A stretch of 64,000 nucleotides of DNA from contig NC_065910.1 in NCBI RefSeq assembly GCF_905147045.1, forward strand, positions 6,820,001 to 6,884,000, in the 5' to 3' direction. A program made the translations under genes and the position numbers. Origin of the DNA: Nymphalis io (taxonomy: Eukaryota; Arthropoda; Insecta; Lepidoptera; Nymphalidae). Position 1 is the first letter of the stretch. Every line of letters begins with the position of its first letter. Under the pieces are notes generated by a model. It saw only the letters and a list, made by a program, of their open reading frames with translations, did not search any database and had not been told where the DNA came from. This document shows positions 22,728 through 33,182 of the stretch, piece after piece.

Positions 22728-22880
22728 TGTCGGTATGTACACGCTAATCTCCGAAACTATTGAACTATTTTCTTGCGGTTTTAATAGATAGATTAGGTTC
22801 AGCTTGAAGCAACGTTTAAAAGACCTGCATATCATGATGATGCATTTTTTTAATATATCGTAATAAAACCGACTTTCACG
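22728..22880 (+). repeat. Fragment of TAATATTATAAA-type lepidopteran repeat
   Basis: ACGCTAATCTCCGAAACTAT followed by TGAACTATTTTCTTGCGG is a recognisable internal segment of this common repeat. The rest has drifted. Confidence 0.45.
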
Positions 22881-22927
22881 AGGACGGTGTCATAAGCACC
22901 AGATACTTATATTACAATATCTTTATT

Positions 22928-23062
22928 AGGGCTGTGATGGCCTTAGTAGATTGATTACAATTGTTGGAAGTCATTCAGCATCATTTTCTCCATATTACAC
23001 TGAAGCTCCGTGGTGGAATAAACTCCAAACCTTATTTATGATTAGAAAAAAATTCTGCCCTA
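22928..23062 (+). mobile_element. SINE family B, degraded plus copy
   Basis: A worn head (GCTGTGATGGCCTTAGTAG) is followed, after a deletion, by ACTGAAGCTCCGTGGTGGAA and TAAACTCCAAACCTTATT. Confidence 0.55.
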
Positions 23063-23512
23063 TAAGGATACTTATACAATATTAATTTAATTCTGTAATT
23101 TTAGATATTTCAGCCGTAAAATACTGTTTAAATCGCAATGCAGCAAAGAACATTACATATTCCGTCAATATTTCACATAGCCTTACTAAAACGATGTGTT
23201 GTTAAATAGATTAATATATACAGTATGGTTATCCAGATTTCAATCATAACTAACATACACTTATATTGAAGTTGTATAAATCACATAATCAAGAGCTCTG
23301 AGACGTTTAAAGAAATATATTTGCGTCACATCTTACCTATCTTCGACGTGACCCACTCACGTTACTAACCTCGTCTGTTATTAAAAGATGATATTGGCTT
23401 GTAAAATAACAAGAGTAATGCATTTGTATCACGTCCGTTCCTAATATTTATTTATTTTAAAATCGAAAACTCATCAAAAGATTCATTTACATTGAAGTAA
23501 CCTCCGTAACCG
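23063..23512. other. AT-rich, no supported feature
   Basis: Holds a splice-like block at 23338-23380, discussed among the rejected items. Confidence 0.5.
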
Positions 23513-23592
23513 TAACAGCCTGTGAATGTCCCACTGCTGGGCTAAAGGCCTCCGCACCTCTTTTTTTTTTTTGAGGAGAAGGTTTGAAGGTT
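23513..23592 (-). mobile_element. SINE family B, 3' fragment
   Basis: ACAGCCTGTGAATGTCCCAC, GGCTAAAGGCCTCC and TTGAGGAGAAGGTTTG are the reverse of the family B 3' end. The internal A run of this copy is enlarged (T run at 23562-23572). Confidence 0.85.
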
Positions 23593-24199
23593 GAAGTAAG
23601 TCACAAATATGTAATTCATGGGAAATGGAGATAAAATTTAGATAAACAATTAACAACTTAGTTGTATGTCTTTGCCCATGAAATAACAAAATATGTCTCA
23701 AAATTGACCGACAATTTTAAGCCAGCGAAAATTAACCGCCGGCTTCTTCTAAGTAAGCGTGTTTAATCTTAGACTGCATCAGTACTTACCATCAGGTAAG
23801 ATTATGGTTAAGAGTACATCTAATAGTCCATAAAAAGTCGATACGATACATTTCCATAATCGATTATGTTAAATTTAATATAGACATTTCATTCAGTATA
23901 TATACATATTATTTATGTGATAATTTTATATTACACATTTCCAAATAGTAATGTATTTACCTATGTTTCATCATATGCTTTTCAATTGCATATATTTCAA
24001 CAAAAGCTATAATTTGATAAATCATTAACTTTAATATTCCGTTTCATAGCAGGGATGTACCGCATACGATGTGAATTATTTTTCCGGTTACATTTGAATT
24101 TTACGATTACACGCTTATTGCCCGAAGCATCGTTATATATTATATATTATCTTTACAGATATTACGATAAAATTTAAGTAAAACTTTTTTTTTCAAAAT
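23593..24199. other. AT-rich, no recognised feature
   Basis: Nothing coding-like or repetitive seen. Confidence 0.5.
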
Positions 24200-24207
24200 A
24201 ATTTACT

Positions 24208-24210
<3 letters not shown>

Positions 24211-24259
<49 letters not shown>

Positions 24260-24290
24260 ATTATTACAATATTATTGTATATATATATAG
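24211..24290. repeat. (TA)n microsatellite with inverted arms
   Basis: A TA run (24211-24255) is followed by ACAATATTATTACAATATTATTGT and a second TATATATATATA run, so the region can fold into an AT-only hairpin. Confidence 0.9.
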
Positions 24291-24539
24291 ACGAAGAAGA
24301 GTACTTACGTCAATTTGCCCTGGATTAATCTCATCATAATGATAGCTGAACTCTTTTTTTATTTTTATTAGATGGGAAACAAACAGTACATTTATTCTTA
24401 AAACTTTGATATTAATGTTAGCACACATACCAGTCAAGTTTTTACTTATAACTAAAACATCATTAGAGCTGAACAATTTATTAATAATAAAACAGAAAAA
24501 CATGAGAGAAGTGGAAATTTCAATTAAAGAATTAGGATT

Positions 24540-24905
24540 TATAAACCCTGGGGAACACCCGAAGTTACAGGTACAAACGACGAACAAAAAGCTTTTATCG
24601 TCACAGCTTGACTACGGTTGCGAAGATAAGAAGCCAGCGTAGAAGGTCGCCGTGTATACCGATACTTTCAATTTTGTTTATTAATAGCGTATGGGAGATC
24701 TTGTCGAAGGCTTAAGAGTAATCGGTATACACGACATCCACCTGGTGCCATCTCTCCATGGATGTAACCAAACGATGAACAAATTCGTAGAGATTTGCTT
24801 CTGTTGATTTTTTATTAACAAAGCCATGCTGCTGACTCATTAGGACAGGTCTTAGTAGGGGGAAAATCTTATAATATATTATTTTGTTCGAATAATTTTG
24901 CAATT
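24540..24905 (-). pseudogene. LINE reverse transcriptase fragment (jockey/CR1-like)
   Basis: Reading the minus strand from 24903, the frame contains LRPVLMSQQHGFVNKKST, LYEFVHRLVTSM and VDVVYTDYS, followed by a stop where motif A normally continues as KAFD. The next codons, AFDKISHTLLINKIESIGIH, confirm reverse transcriptase motif A with its aspartate. A frameshift then separates GDLLRWLL from a TSGVPQG-like segment (about 24546-24560), the conserved block before motif C. Both ends are missing. The stop and frameshift show it is dead. Confidence 0.85.
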
Positions 24906-24960
24906 GAAGCTATTAAATACATACAATGTTTTTTTTATTTTCGAGATGATCTGCAAATTG

Positions 24961-25265
24961 TTTTTTTATTATTATTATTATTATAGAATAGGATGGTGGA
25001 CGAGCATGTGGGCCACCTGATGGCAAGTGGTCACCAATGCCCATAGACATTGGCATGTAAGAAATGTTAAACATCGCTTACATCACCAATGCGCCACCAA
25101 CCTTGGGTACTAAGATGTTATGTCCCTTGTGCCTGTAATTACACTGGCTCACTCACCCTTCAAACCGGAACACAACAATACCAAGTACTGCTGTTTTGCG
25201 GTAGAATATCTGATGAGTGGGTGGTACCTACCCAGTCGAGCTTGCATAAAGCTCTACCGCCAGTA
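24961..25265 (-). mobile_element. SINE family A, full-length minus copy with ATT-expanded tail
   Basis: Complete from the T-run and ATT repeat (24961-24982, the complement of its 3' tail) to the head complement CTACCGCCAG. The apparent protein frame is the family by-product. Confidence 0.95.
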
Positions 25266-25639
25266 AACAGTGTTTATATATTAAACTCGCAATAAATCAA
25301 TGGTAATCAGTATATAATCAGTAAATACACCAACGGATAATTTTAATATTATTCTCGACCGAATATAAATATATGTTACATTTCCGTTGAATATATTAAG
25401 CTCTTTTGTAAAGGGCGTGTCCTTGAATTTCCAATACATTCAATATCTACGATTTTCTCCCAAACACATATTAAATTATATAAAAAAGAAAATAGAAAAG
25501 AAAATTAAGTATCTATTACACATAACCTTATTTTGAAAATTTATTACAAACATTATGTATTAAAATATAAGAAATCTTTTGAAAAATGACTGAGAAGGCT
25601 TAGTGGTTAATAATAGGGCACCACCACCACTCCTTAATA
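25266..25639. other. AT-rich, no recognised feature
   Basis: Ends at a small family-B-head-like trace (GAGAAGGCTTAGTGGTTAAT, 25589-25608), too short to call. Confidence 0.4.
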
Positions 25640-26540
25640 GGGGAGGACATCATCCCCCCAGGCTGTCGGACATTAATTACACGCTACTATAAAAAAAACT
25701 TGGTAAAAATTGTATCTGTTGACAGAGGGGTCCGACAAAGCGATAACCTCTCGCCCAAACTCTTCAACACCGCCTTAGAAGTCTGTTGAAGACGCTGGAT
25801 TGTAGAGAGAGAGGAATCAATATAAGCGGGGCACGCATGACGCACCTTAGATTCGCGGACGACTTGAATCTCGTCGCTGAGAGCCCCGAAGAACTTCAAC
25901 TTATGCTAGCAGATCTCCAAGAAGTTTACCTGCGGATCGATCTGAGGATGAACATGTCCAAGACCAAAATCATGACCAATCGTCTAACATAATCGTAGGT
26001 AAGGATACCGTGGTCAGCGATTATATCTATCTTAGATATCGTTTATCATTTGACCGTAAATCTCAAATACAGGAGATCGAATGAGGCATTGGCTTAGGGT
26101 GGGCCTCAAGACCAAGGTGTTTAGCCAACGTGTCATGCCTATACTCACCTACGGGACCGAAATATGGACGCTTACTAGCATGCACAAAATAAAAGTGGCA
26201 CAAGGGCGACGCTGCGGGCTATGCTAGGCATCTCTCTCGTTGATAATTACCAAACGCGGAAATCCGACGAAAAACGAAAGTCGAAGATATTGGGAAGCAT
26301 ATCACGAGGTTAAAGTGAAGATGGGCTAGACACTTGACCAGACGGGAAGACGGAAGGTTGACTAAAGTCGTCACGGAGTGGTGGCCTAGAGAAGGCCAGT
26401 GGGCAGACCACCCGTCCGATGGTAAGACGATTTTAGAAAAATGTCGGGTGCTCAATGGATGTGATTAGCACAGGACCGGGGGAATTGGTGCGCCTGTGAG
26501 GAGGCCTATGTCCAGCAGTGGATTAATGTGGCCTGAATAT
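25640..26540 (+). pseudogene. Second RTE-like retrotransposon, degraded 3' part
   Basis: Pieces of one reverse transcriptase lie in order on the plus strand in several frames. They are VDRGVRQSDNLSPKLFN (~25715-25775), a frameshift, then GARMTHLRFADDLNLVAES with the FADD catalytic box (~25854), LRMNMSKTKIM, a diverged thumb region, QRVMPILTYGTEIWTLT (~26125) and the C-terminal RWARHLTRREDGRLTK region. It ends with GGCCTATGTCCAGCAGTGGA, matching the usual RTE terminus. At least three frameshifts and internal deletions. Distinct in sequence from the RTE at 9800-11586, and much older. Confidence 0.85.
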
Positions 26541-26997
26541 AATATGAAAATTTATTTTTTCTTGGTAATGGTAAAAATATTCAATACACAAAATACAATA
26601 TTTTTTATATTATAACGCTTATAACCTTATGTTTTATTATTTATTTTTAAGTGTTGTTTCAAATCAGAATTCTCACAAGCGGCAATCAAAGTGTAATGTA
26701 TGAAAATTCTGTAATTTCCTGTGTAATATCAATGTGAGGCGAATGTCAAACTTGTCAAGTCACTTAAGACAAAATAATACGTCTAGACGGAATGATATGC
26801 TAGAGATTATGTCAATCATTTTTTTATTAGATAATGGTTGAGTACACGACGCAAGATGCACTATTAGTTTCTAGTTTCCGCCCGTGTGAGGGGGGGCCTT
26901 ACATGGGCCGTTACCTGCCCAATATTGGTAGAAGAAATATCAATCATTTTTATCATATTTACCCCATTTACCTACATTTAACTACGAAATAACTTTA
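26541..26997. other. AT-rich, no assignable feature
   Basis: A GC-richer scrap at 26875-26930 (CCCGTGTGAGGGGGGGCCTT) is not assignable. Confidence 0.4.
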
Positions 26998-27215
26998 AGT
27001 TATTATTATTATTACATGTTCTAGATATTTTATACATATATTTATTTACGTTTGTCGAAAATATCTCGACATGTCTCACAACAAGGGCTCCCATCATCAT
27101 GAAGTAGATGTGTAGTCTTTCTAAAACATGTAATATTCGTCGATTAAATATAGCATAAGTGAAGCTAATATACTGCAAACGATCGACAACGGTCACAATC
27201 ATCATCGAGCAGACA
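26998..27215 (-). repeat. Possible retroelement tail with (AAT)n end (reverse)
   Basis: On the minus strand a 75-codon frame (27205-26978) runs into an AAT repeat (ATT on the plus strand, 27001-27014), as at the 3' ends of several LINEs and SINEs. The text MMMGALVVRHVEIFSTN matches nothing I know. Weak call. Confidence 0.3.
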
Positions 27216-27380
27216 TAAAGTATTCATAAAATATGTCGAGCACTTCTCGATAAAGAACATAAGTTATATGGGAACACAGTAATTAAACAGAATTATCATA
27301 AAGTATTTCCAAAATACATCGAGCATTCCTCGATACATAACATAATTGAAACTGGAAAACATTAAACCAAATATTGACGC
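27216..27380. repeat. Imperfect tandem duplication, unit about 82 bp
   Basis: AAAGTATTCATAAAATATGT followed by CGAGCACTTCTCGATA (27217) recurs as AAAGTATTTCCAAAATACAT followed by CGAGCATTCCTCGATA (27299). Each unit contains the small palindrome TCGAG...CTCGA. The copies are about 70-75% alike by eye, so the duplication is old. Confidence 0.75.
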
Positions 27381-27604
27381 TTGACAGACGATCTACCGAT
27401 GAGAGGATTGTACTGAGACCGATTTATAAAACGGGCTTAATACTGAAATGAATAGCTTACGCATTTCGCTTGCTTCGGTACTCTTCCAATCAGATATTCA
27501 ATTCGAAAACACTCTCAAACGAATTAAACGCTTAAACACATCTATTGAAACATTATTTTATAAGAATTATTTTTTAAGAATTTTAATTAATAAATAAATA
27601 TATA

Positions 27605-27893
27605 TATTTATAGAATAGAAAGGCGGACGAGCATATGGGCCACCTGATGGTAAGTGGTCACCAAACGCACTTAGACATTGGCATTGTAAGAAATGTTAAC
27701 CATCGCTTACATCACCAATGCGCCACCAACCTTGGAAACTAAGATGTTATGTCCCTTGTGCCTGTAATTACACTGGCTCATTGACCCTTCAAACCGGAAC
27801 ACAACAATACCAACTACTGCTGTTTTGCGGTAGAATATCTTATGAGTGGGTGGTACCTACCCAGACGAGCTTGCACAAAGCTCTACCACCAGT
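27605..27893 (-). mobile_element. SINE family A, full-length minus copy
   Basis: Canonical from TAGAATAGAAAGGCGGACGA to CTCTACCACCAG. Flanked on both sides by an AAATATATATA-like sequence that may be a target-site duplication. Confidence 0.95.
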
Positions 27894-28845
27894 AAAAATA
27901 AAAAAATATATATAGAAATCTTAAAAGAAAAATGTTTATCGTTTAATTTTATTACTTTAAACTATATAAAATTTGCTTTGTAGATAGAATATCGGAGAAT
28001 TCTGAAGACGTTCAATTTCTATTATCGTTTAGATATCGTCGATGCGCCATTTAGGCGCGTTTTGTTGAAAGAAATCTTAGTTTCTACTGTATAGAAAATG
28101 TTTATAAAGAAAAATACTTTAACGTTTGTGTGGACAATATTGAAAAGATGAGCAATTATTATATAGAAAATAAATTTGGAATGCAGGTTATCAAGTTTAG
28201 TTTAAATAGTGCGTTTCTACTGCTTGGTTTATGTATTTGCAATACTTGTAAATTTGCAAAAAAAACCACAATTAATTATATATATATATATATATATACG
28301 TCTGGTGATATATTCTATTTAAAATTAATTACCGGACTACGTCTGCCATGTTTTGTTAGTATTGAATAAATTTTGACCTGCTTTTATTTAAATAAGCTTC
28401 AGTCGTGTTACTAAAAAATTCAGCACATAAGCCAATCAAAGGTTGATTTTAATCTATTTCACTACTTATTAGGCAATTTACCTATGAGATATAATTTAAT
28501 AATTATACATAATTTGATAATATGGTATGGAACCTCTCAATCTTTGTTTTTTTTTAAGATTTCTATACATAAGTTGCATAAAGCATGTTTTTTTATTAAT
28601 TATTTATTCTTAAAACTAATGGCCCAGTGAATTTTATTTAGCAGATGTATAGTCAAAAACTGATTCCTCTTTTTCTGTCACCATTGAATTGACATTCGAG
28701 AGAAAAAGACATAACATTGTTAACTAATCTTCACCTAAATGACATCTAAAATTAAAACCGTTAACTAAAGGGTTATGACAAATACTTTTCTCAACAACGC
28801 GTATAAAATAAAAAAGTTTATAATTATAATATAAAGTAAAGTAAA
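27894..28845. other. AT-rich; (TA)n at 28275-28298
   Basis: A short TA microsatellite lies inside a 79-codon plus frame (28130-28369) with a hydrophobic stretch FSLNSAFLLLGLCICNTC. I see no family match, splice sites or start context to support it as a gene. Confidence 0.4.
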
Positions 28846-29128
28846 GTAACAACCTGTTAATGTCCCACTGTTGGGCTAAGGCCTCCTCTCCCTTTTGAGG
28901 AGAAGGTTTAGAGCTTATTCTACCACGCTGCTCCAATGCCGGTTGGTAGAATACACATGTGGCATAATTTCGATGAAATTAGACACATGCAGGTTTTCCT
29001 TTACCGTCAAGCACGAGATGAATTAATAACACAAATTAAGCACATAAAAATTCAGTGTTGCTTTCCCAGGCTTGAACCCACGATAATCGGTTAAGATTCA
29101 CGCTTTCTAACCACAAGGACAACTCGGC
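28846..29128 (-). mobile_element. SINE family B, full-length minus copy
   Basis: From TAACAACCTGTTAATGTCCC through AATGCCGGTTGGTAGAATAC to the tRNA-like head complement. The B box (GGCTTGAACCC on this strand) has one change from consensus. Confidence 0.92.
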
Positions 29129-29654
29129 ATTTTTCAAAAAACATCGTCTAAAACTTTTCCAATTACTATCCAAATTCATTTAACCAGTTATTATTGGTTT
29201 CATCTCTAGAAAACATCTTACGCAAAGTGAAGCTTATCGAACAACAAAAACATCTTTAATATTTATTCTAGATGTCTGTGATATATACTTTATAACTTCA
29301 CCTTGAAATTACATTGCGATTAATTAGTATAATTTGTTCGATTAAAGTCAATTTGTTTATGAATTAACTTTTGAATAAATTAAAACTTCGGATTTATATT
29401 TTAATGAAGTAAATTTAATTAAATACTATTAATAATTATAATCAATCTACTGCTTTATTGGTATAAAATTCTGTTTTAATTTTCGAATCATAACATAGTA
29501 GGGTAATTGTTTATTAATAAAGATTAAATTTTAGTGAAATAAAAATTCAACGAAATAAATATTTGCAAGTCTCATTACAATAAATATAACAAAGTAAAAT
29601 AAATTTTAGTGTATTTATCAGTATTAGTCGGCTGGCATAAAACTTTCGTCCTCT
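29129..29654. other. AT-rich, no recognised feature
   Basis: Nothing coding-like or repetitive seen. Confidence 0.5.
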
Positions 29655-29900
29655 TTTATATATAATGTGTAGGCGGACGAGCGAATGGGCCACCTGATGA
29701 TAAGTCGTCACCAGAAATATTAACCGTTCCTTACATCGCTAATACGCCACTACCTTGGGAACTACGATGTAATGTCCCTTGTGCCCATAGTACCCTTCAA
29801 ACCGGAATACAACAATATTAAATATTGGCGTATTAAGTAATAATGTTTGGCGGTATAACAATTATGTGATGGGTGTTTGGTACCCGAGCTTGTACAAAGC
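29655..29900 (-). mobile_element. SINE family A, minus copy, left arm of inverted pair
   Basis: Tail side at 29660 (GTGTAGGCGGACGAGCGAAT). An internal deletion follows GTCGTCACCAG, and a 24-base insertion sits near 29821-29850. Its head touches the head of the next copy. Confidence 0.88.
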
Positions 29901-30188
29901 TGGTGAGGTGGCTTTGTGTAAGCTCGTCTGGGTAGGTAGCACCCACTCATCAGATATTCTATCGCAAAACAGCAGTACTTGGTATTGTTGTGGTCCGGCT
30001 TGAAGTGAGACTGAGCCAGGGTAATTACAGGCACAACGAACCTAACATCTTAGTTCCCAAGGTTGGTGACGCATTAGCGATGTAAGCGATGGTTAACATT
30101 TCTTACAAAGCCAATGTCTATGTGCGTTGATAACCACTTACCATCAGGTGGTCCATATGCTCGTCCGCCTACCTATACTATAAAAAAA
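29901..30188 (+). mobile_element. SINE family A, plus copy, right arm of inverted pair
   Basis: Starts GGTGAGGTGGCTTTGTGTAA directly after the head of the preceding copy and ends ACCTATACTATAAAAAAA. Together the two copies form an inverted repeat with arms of about 240-290 bases and almost no spacer. Confidence 0.93.
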
Positions 30189-31096
30189 GTCCTATTTTTG
30201 TATATCCAAAACTATATCATAATTGATATGACAAACAATAAGTTAATACTTTATTTTACCGCTCGTATTTGATATATAAACCTGTAAAATTGAAGTTAAA
30301 GTTAATAAAGATTATCTAAAGAAGTTTAACCTTAAATAGACAAATCTTTGTTCTTTGTAGTTTTGATCTAAAATAACTATAATAGTCGTTACGGATTCTT
30401 AAAAAGATGGCGCTTTGAATGTCAACGAAACTGCTATCGGAGTTTAGGAAGTAAAATGTATAATGTGGCATCATTTTGTATTATAAATAAAGATACATTA
30501 ATCAAAAACTGATTATAGTATTTAATAAAAAAGAGCTGTGTATCGCATGGGATATATTAAAATGAGGTTTGTTTATTTTTATTAATACTGCAAATGGAAT
30601 GGGCTATCATATTATTTCCAATTATTACGTCTGATGACTATTAGCGACCACGACTCATCAGGTGAAGTTAGATAGGAGGTTTTATTGCTTAACATTTCTT
30701 TATAAACGTCATCATTAAACTTTTTATGTAATTAGATATCTTGTTAATTTACTATTAATTAATTGAATACAACATTTAATGCCACTGACACGAAACTATT
30801 CCTTTTTTTGTTAAAGCAAAACCAAAAACTGAAAGCAACATTTTCATTTTTAAGAGTTCTTTTATAAAGGGTCAAAGCCTTTCAAATTTTAATTTAGAGA
30901 TGTCCCCTGTAAAAAGGTTGAGAATGTGCTTTGGGGTATTGTTGTATTACATAATTAACCTTTTAAAGCCAATTCAGGAATATATACTTTCTTTTATAAT
31001 TCTTGTGTTTGTTTTGTTCAGAATATTTATGAATGATCCGATTTCTTCCAAACACACTGTCAGACAATTTATCCTTAAGATTTTCTTATAATAAAA
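30189..31096. other. AT-rich, faint SINE A scrap
   Basis: GCGACCACGACTCATCAGGTGA (30645-30666) may be a worn family A tail. A 63-codon frame at 30900-31091 is hydrophobic and unsupported. Confidence 0.4.
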
Positions 31097-31180
31097 AGTA
31101 ACAACCTGGTGATGGGACATTTACGCTGCTCGTCTGGGTTAAGGCTTCTTCTCTTAAGCACAAGGTTTCAAATATATTCG
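31097..31180 (-). mobile_element. SINE family B, 3' fragment
   Basis: AAGTAACAACCTGGTGATGG, GGTTAAGGCTTCTTCTCTTA and ATATTCGCC keep the reverse order of the family B end. Confidence 0.65.
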
Positions 31181-32640
31181 CCCAAGACATTGCTGCTGTT
31201 GGATTACCAACAGAGAAAATTTAATTTGCCACACAACTCTGTTTTACTGGACAATCTCGACTTTTATAGAACAATATATAATGCCCAATTTTATATTAAA
31301 TTTCGTGTTTAAATAAAACTATGAAATTAATAAATATGGCCTAATTTAAATAGATGTAATTGAAATTTTATGAAAATTGAATATTAAATTTCTCTTTTGT
31401 TTATCAACTAATATAATTGAAATAAAACTAAAATTTCATTTAATTAACGCTATATACTATTATATATAATTTATGTTTTATTAATATTTATAAAGCTTGT
31501 GGCTTTATTTCGTTGAACGCACTCATCTTAGAAACTGCTAGGCATAATCAATATTAATCTTAAATTTCTCCTTTTATCAAAACTTTAAAATTAAATCATT
31601 TTTTCTTCTCTCCTTAAAATATAATATAAATTATCTTGAACTTTAAAGGCTTTGTGTTACTCATAAAGACTCAAGTCAAAAATATCACTAGTTTGAAATA
31701 AAAGTAAAATTGCTGGCAAACGTCCAGAGAGGAGCAAGTCTTTATTGAAAGAAAATCCTTTACGTTATTTTTTTAATATTTTAGTTACGGCCACTATGGA
31801 TTCTATTATTACGGAGTCGAAAGAAAATGCTTGAGCATTTTAAAGGTTATTTATCAATAGACTATACCAGAGTTATAGATTTGTGCATTTATCAGTCTAC
31901 CACTCGATGAATATACATCAGTTCTGTGTTTTCTGGTTTAAAAATATACAAGAGAGATAATATATTTGGCGTATGATGATCACTTAGTTCATGCATTTTA
32001 GTGATAATCAGTGGACTATATTATTTAGAAGAAAGAAAAATGAAGGACTCATAAAAACCATATTTTTGCTAAGAGCTTGACATGGTCTTCATATACTTGA
32101 AGAACACGAGCCGGGGGGTGGGTGTGAGAAATGTGTGTTGGTGTATATGGGATAGGAAAAAGACAATGGATTGTTACACAAGCCGAATATTAATCACGAT
32201 GCTCGGGTGATTCAAACGTCGCAGCTCACACGAGAAGGAAAGTACTGATTATGTTATAGGCTTCACACCTCAAAATTACTATATGACGTAAGATTAAAAC
32301 AAAAACAATTATATACTTCTTACTATGCCAAGGGTATGAGTGAAGATTTTCATGATGATGATCAATAAATGGTATTTTGGAAGTATATAGTGAATAATTA
32401 AATCAAGTCTATGTTTTATGAAAAAATATAATCATATAGACGTTAATATAATAATTCACTATTAATAAAATATAAACATACAACATAACCTATGAAAGTA
32501 ACATACCCCCTATTATTCGCCTCAACAGCAATACATAATACATGCATGCTATTTTATGATCTAACAGTTTAATCAGTAAAGACTATTTTCGCTTGTTAAG
32601 TTTTATCAGCTTTAAGAAGGAAACATTAGGCTGCAGTAAC
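31181..32640. other. Unique AT-rich sequence
   Basis: A G-rich scrap GAGCCGGGGGGTGGGTGTGA (32108-32127) is the only local compositional change. No coding or repeat call. Confidence 0.5.
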
Positions 32641-32655
32641 AAATCATCTTAAGCA

Positions 32656-32734
32656 ATGTACAAAGGGCTCCAAGCGATAGCAGAGGCACAAGTCAACCCG
32701 AGTTTCGGTAAATTATTGCTTATAATAATTCAAG
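32656..32734 (+). CDS. Weak candidate first coding exon, unknown gene
   Basis: An ATG at 32656 opens 26 codons plus one base up to a full-consensus donor CAAG|GTAAGTC (GT at 32735). The text begins MYKGLQAIAEAQVNPSFGKL. An in-frame TAA lies just upstream, which fits a start within this exon. A good acceptor-like TTATCAG (ending 32612) also precedes it. The block is less AT-rich than its flanks, but 26 open codons occur easily by chance and no second exon could be joined in phase. Function unknown. Confidence 0.25.
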
Positions 32735-32890
32735 GTAAGTCAAATAAATTAAAACTACTTATCGTCTTCGCATTTGCTTATACAATCTTGATTTAGACTG
32801 TGATTTGTTTTGAATCCATAAATGTAATAAAGTGTGCAATAATCAATCAAAGAATTTGAGTTATAATCTCTTTAACGAGATATTTGTACT

Positions 32891-33076
32891 TTTTTTGTAT
32901 AGGTAGGCGGATGAGCAATTAGGCCACCCGATGGTAAGTGGTCACCAACGCCCATAGACATTGGCATTGTAAGACATGTTAACCAGAATATCAAGTACTG
33001 CTGTTTTTCGTTAGAATATCAGATGAAAGGGTGGTACCTACCCAGACGAATTTGCACAAAGCTCTACCACCAGTAA
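32891..33076 (-). mobile_element. SINE family A, minus copy with central deletion
   Basis: The tail half and head half are canonical, but roughly 90 bases between TTAACC and AGAATATCAAGTACTGCTG are gone. Confidence 0.92.
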
Positions 33077-33182
33077 AAGTTCTATTTATACACTACCTAT
33101 TTGAATGAAAATTTCATGTTAAGCGTGACTCATTCGTCAATACATTTCAAACTATAAGCGTACAAGTTCTTAGAATGTAATA

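Noticed and set aside
23338..23380. Minus-strand block between TTTTAATAACAG and ATAG|GTAAGATG that looks like a small exon
   Set aside because: All three frames carry a stop (the best frame ends in TAG at the donor) and the flanks show no coding character. A poison exon is imaginable but unsupported.
24264..24540. Continuation of the LINE reverse transcriptase below 24540, or an exon ending at the GTAAGTAC donor near 24308
   Set aside because: The frame continues but its text no longer resembles reverse transcriptase, and no acceptor or coding composition supports an exon.
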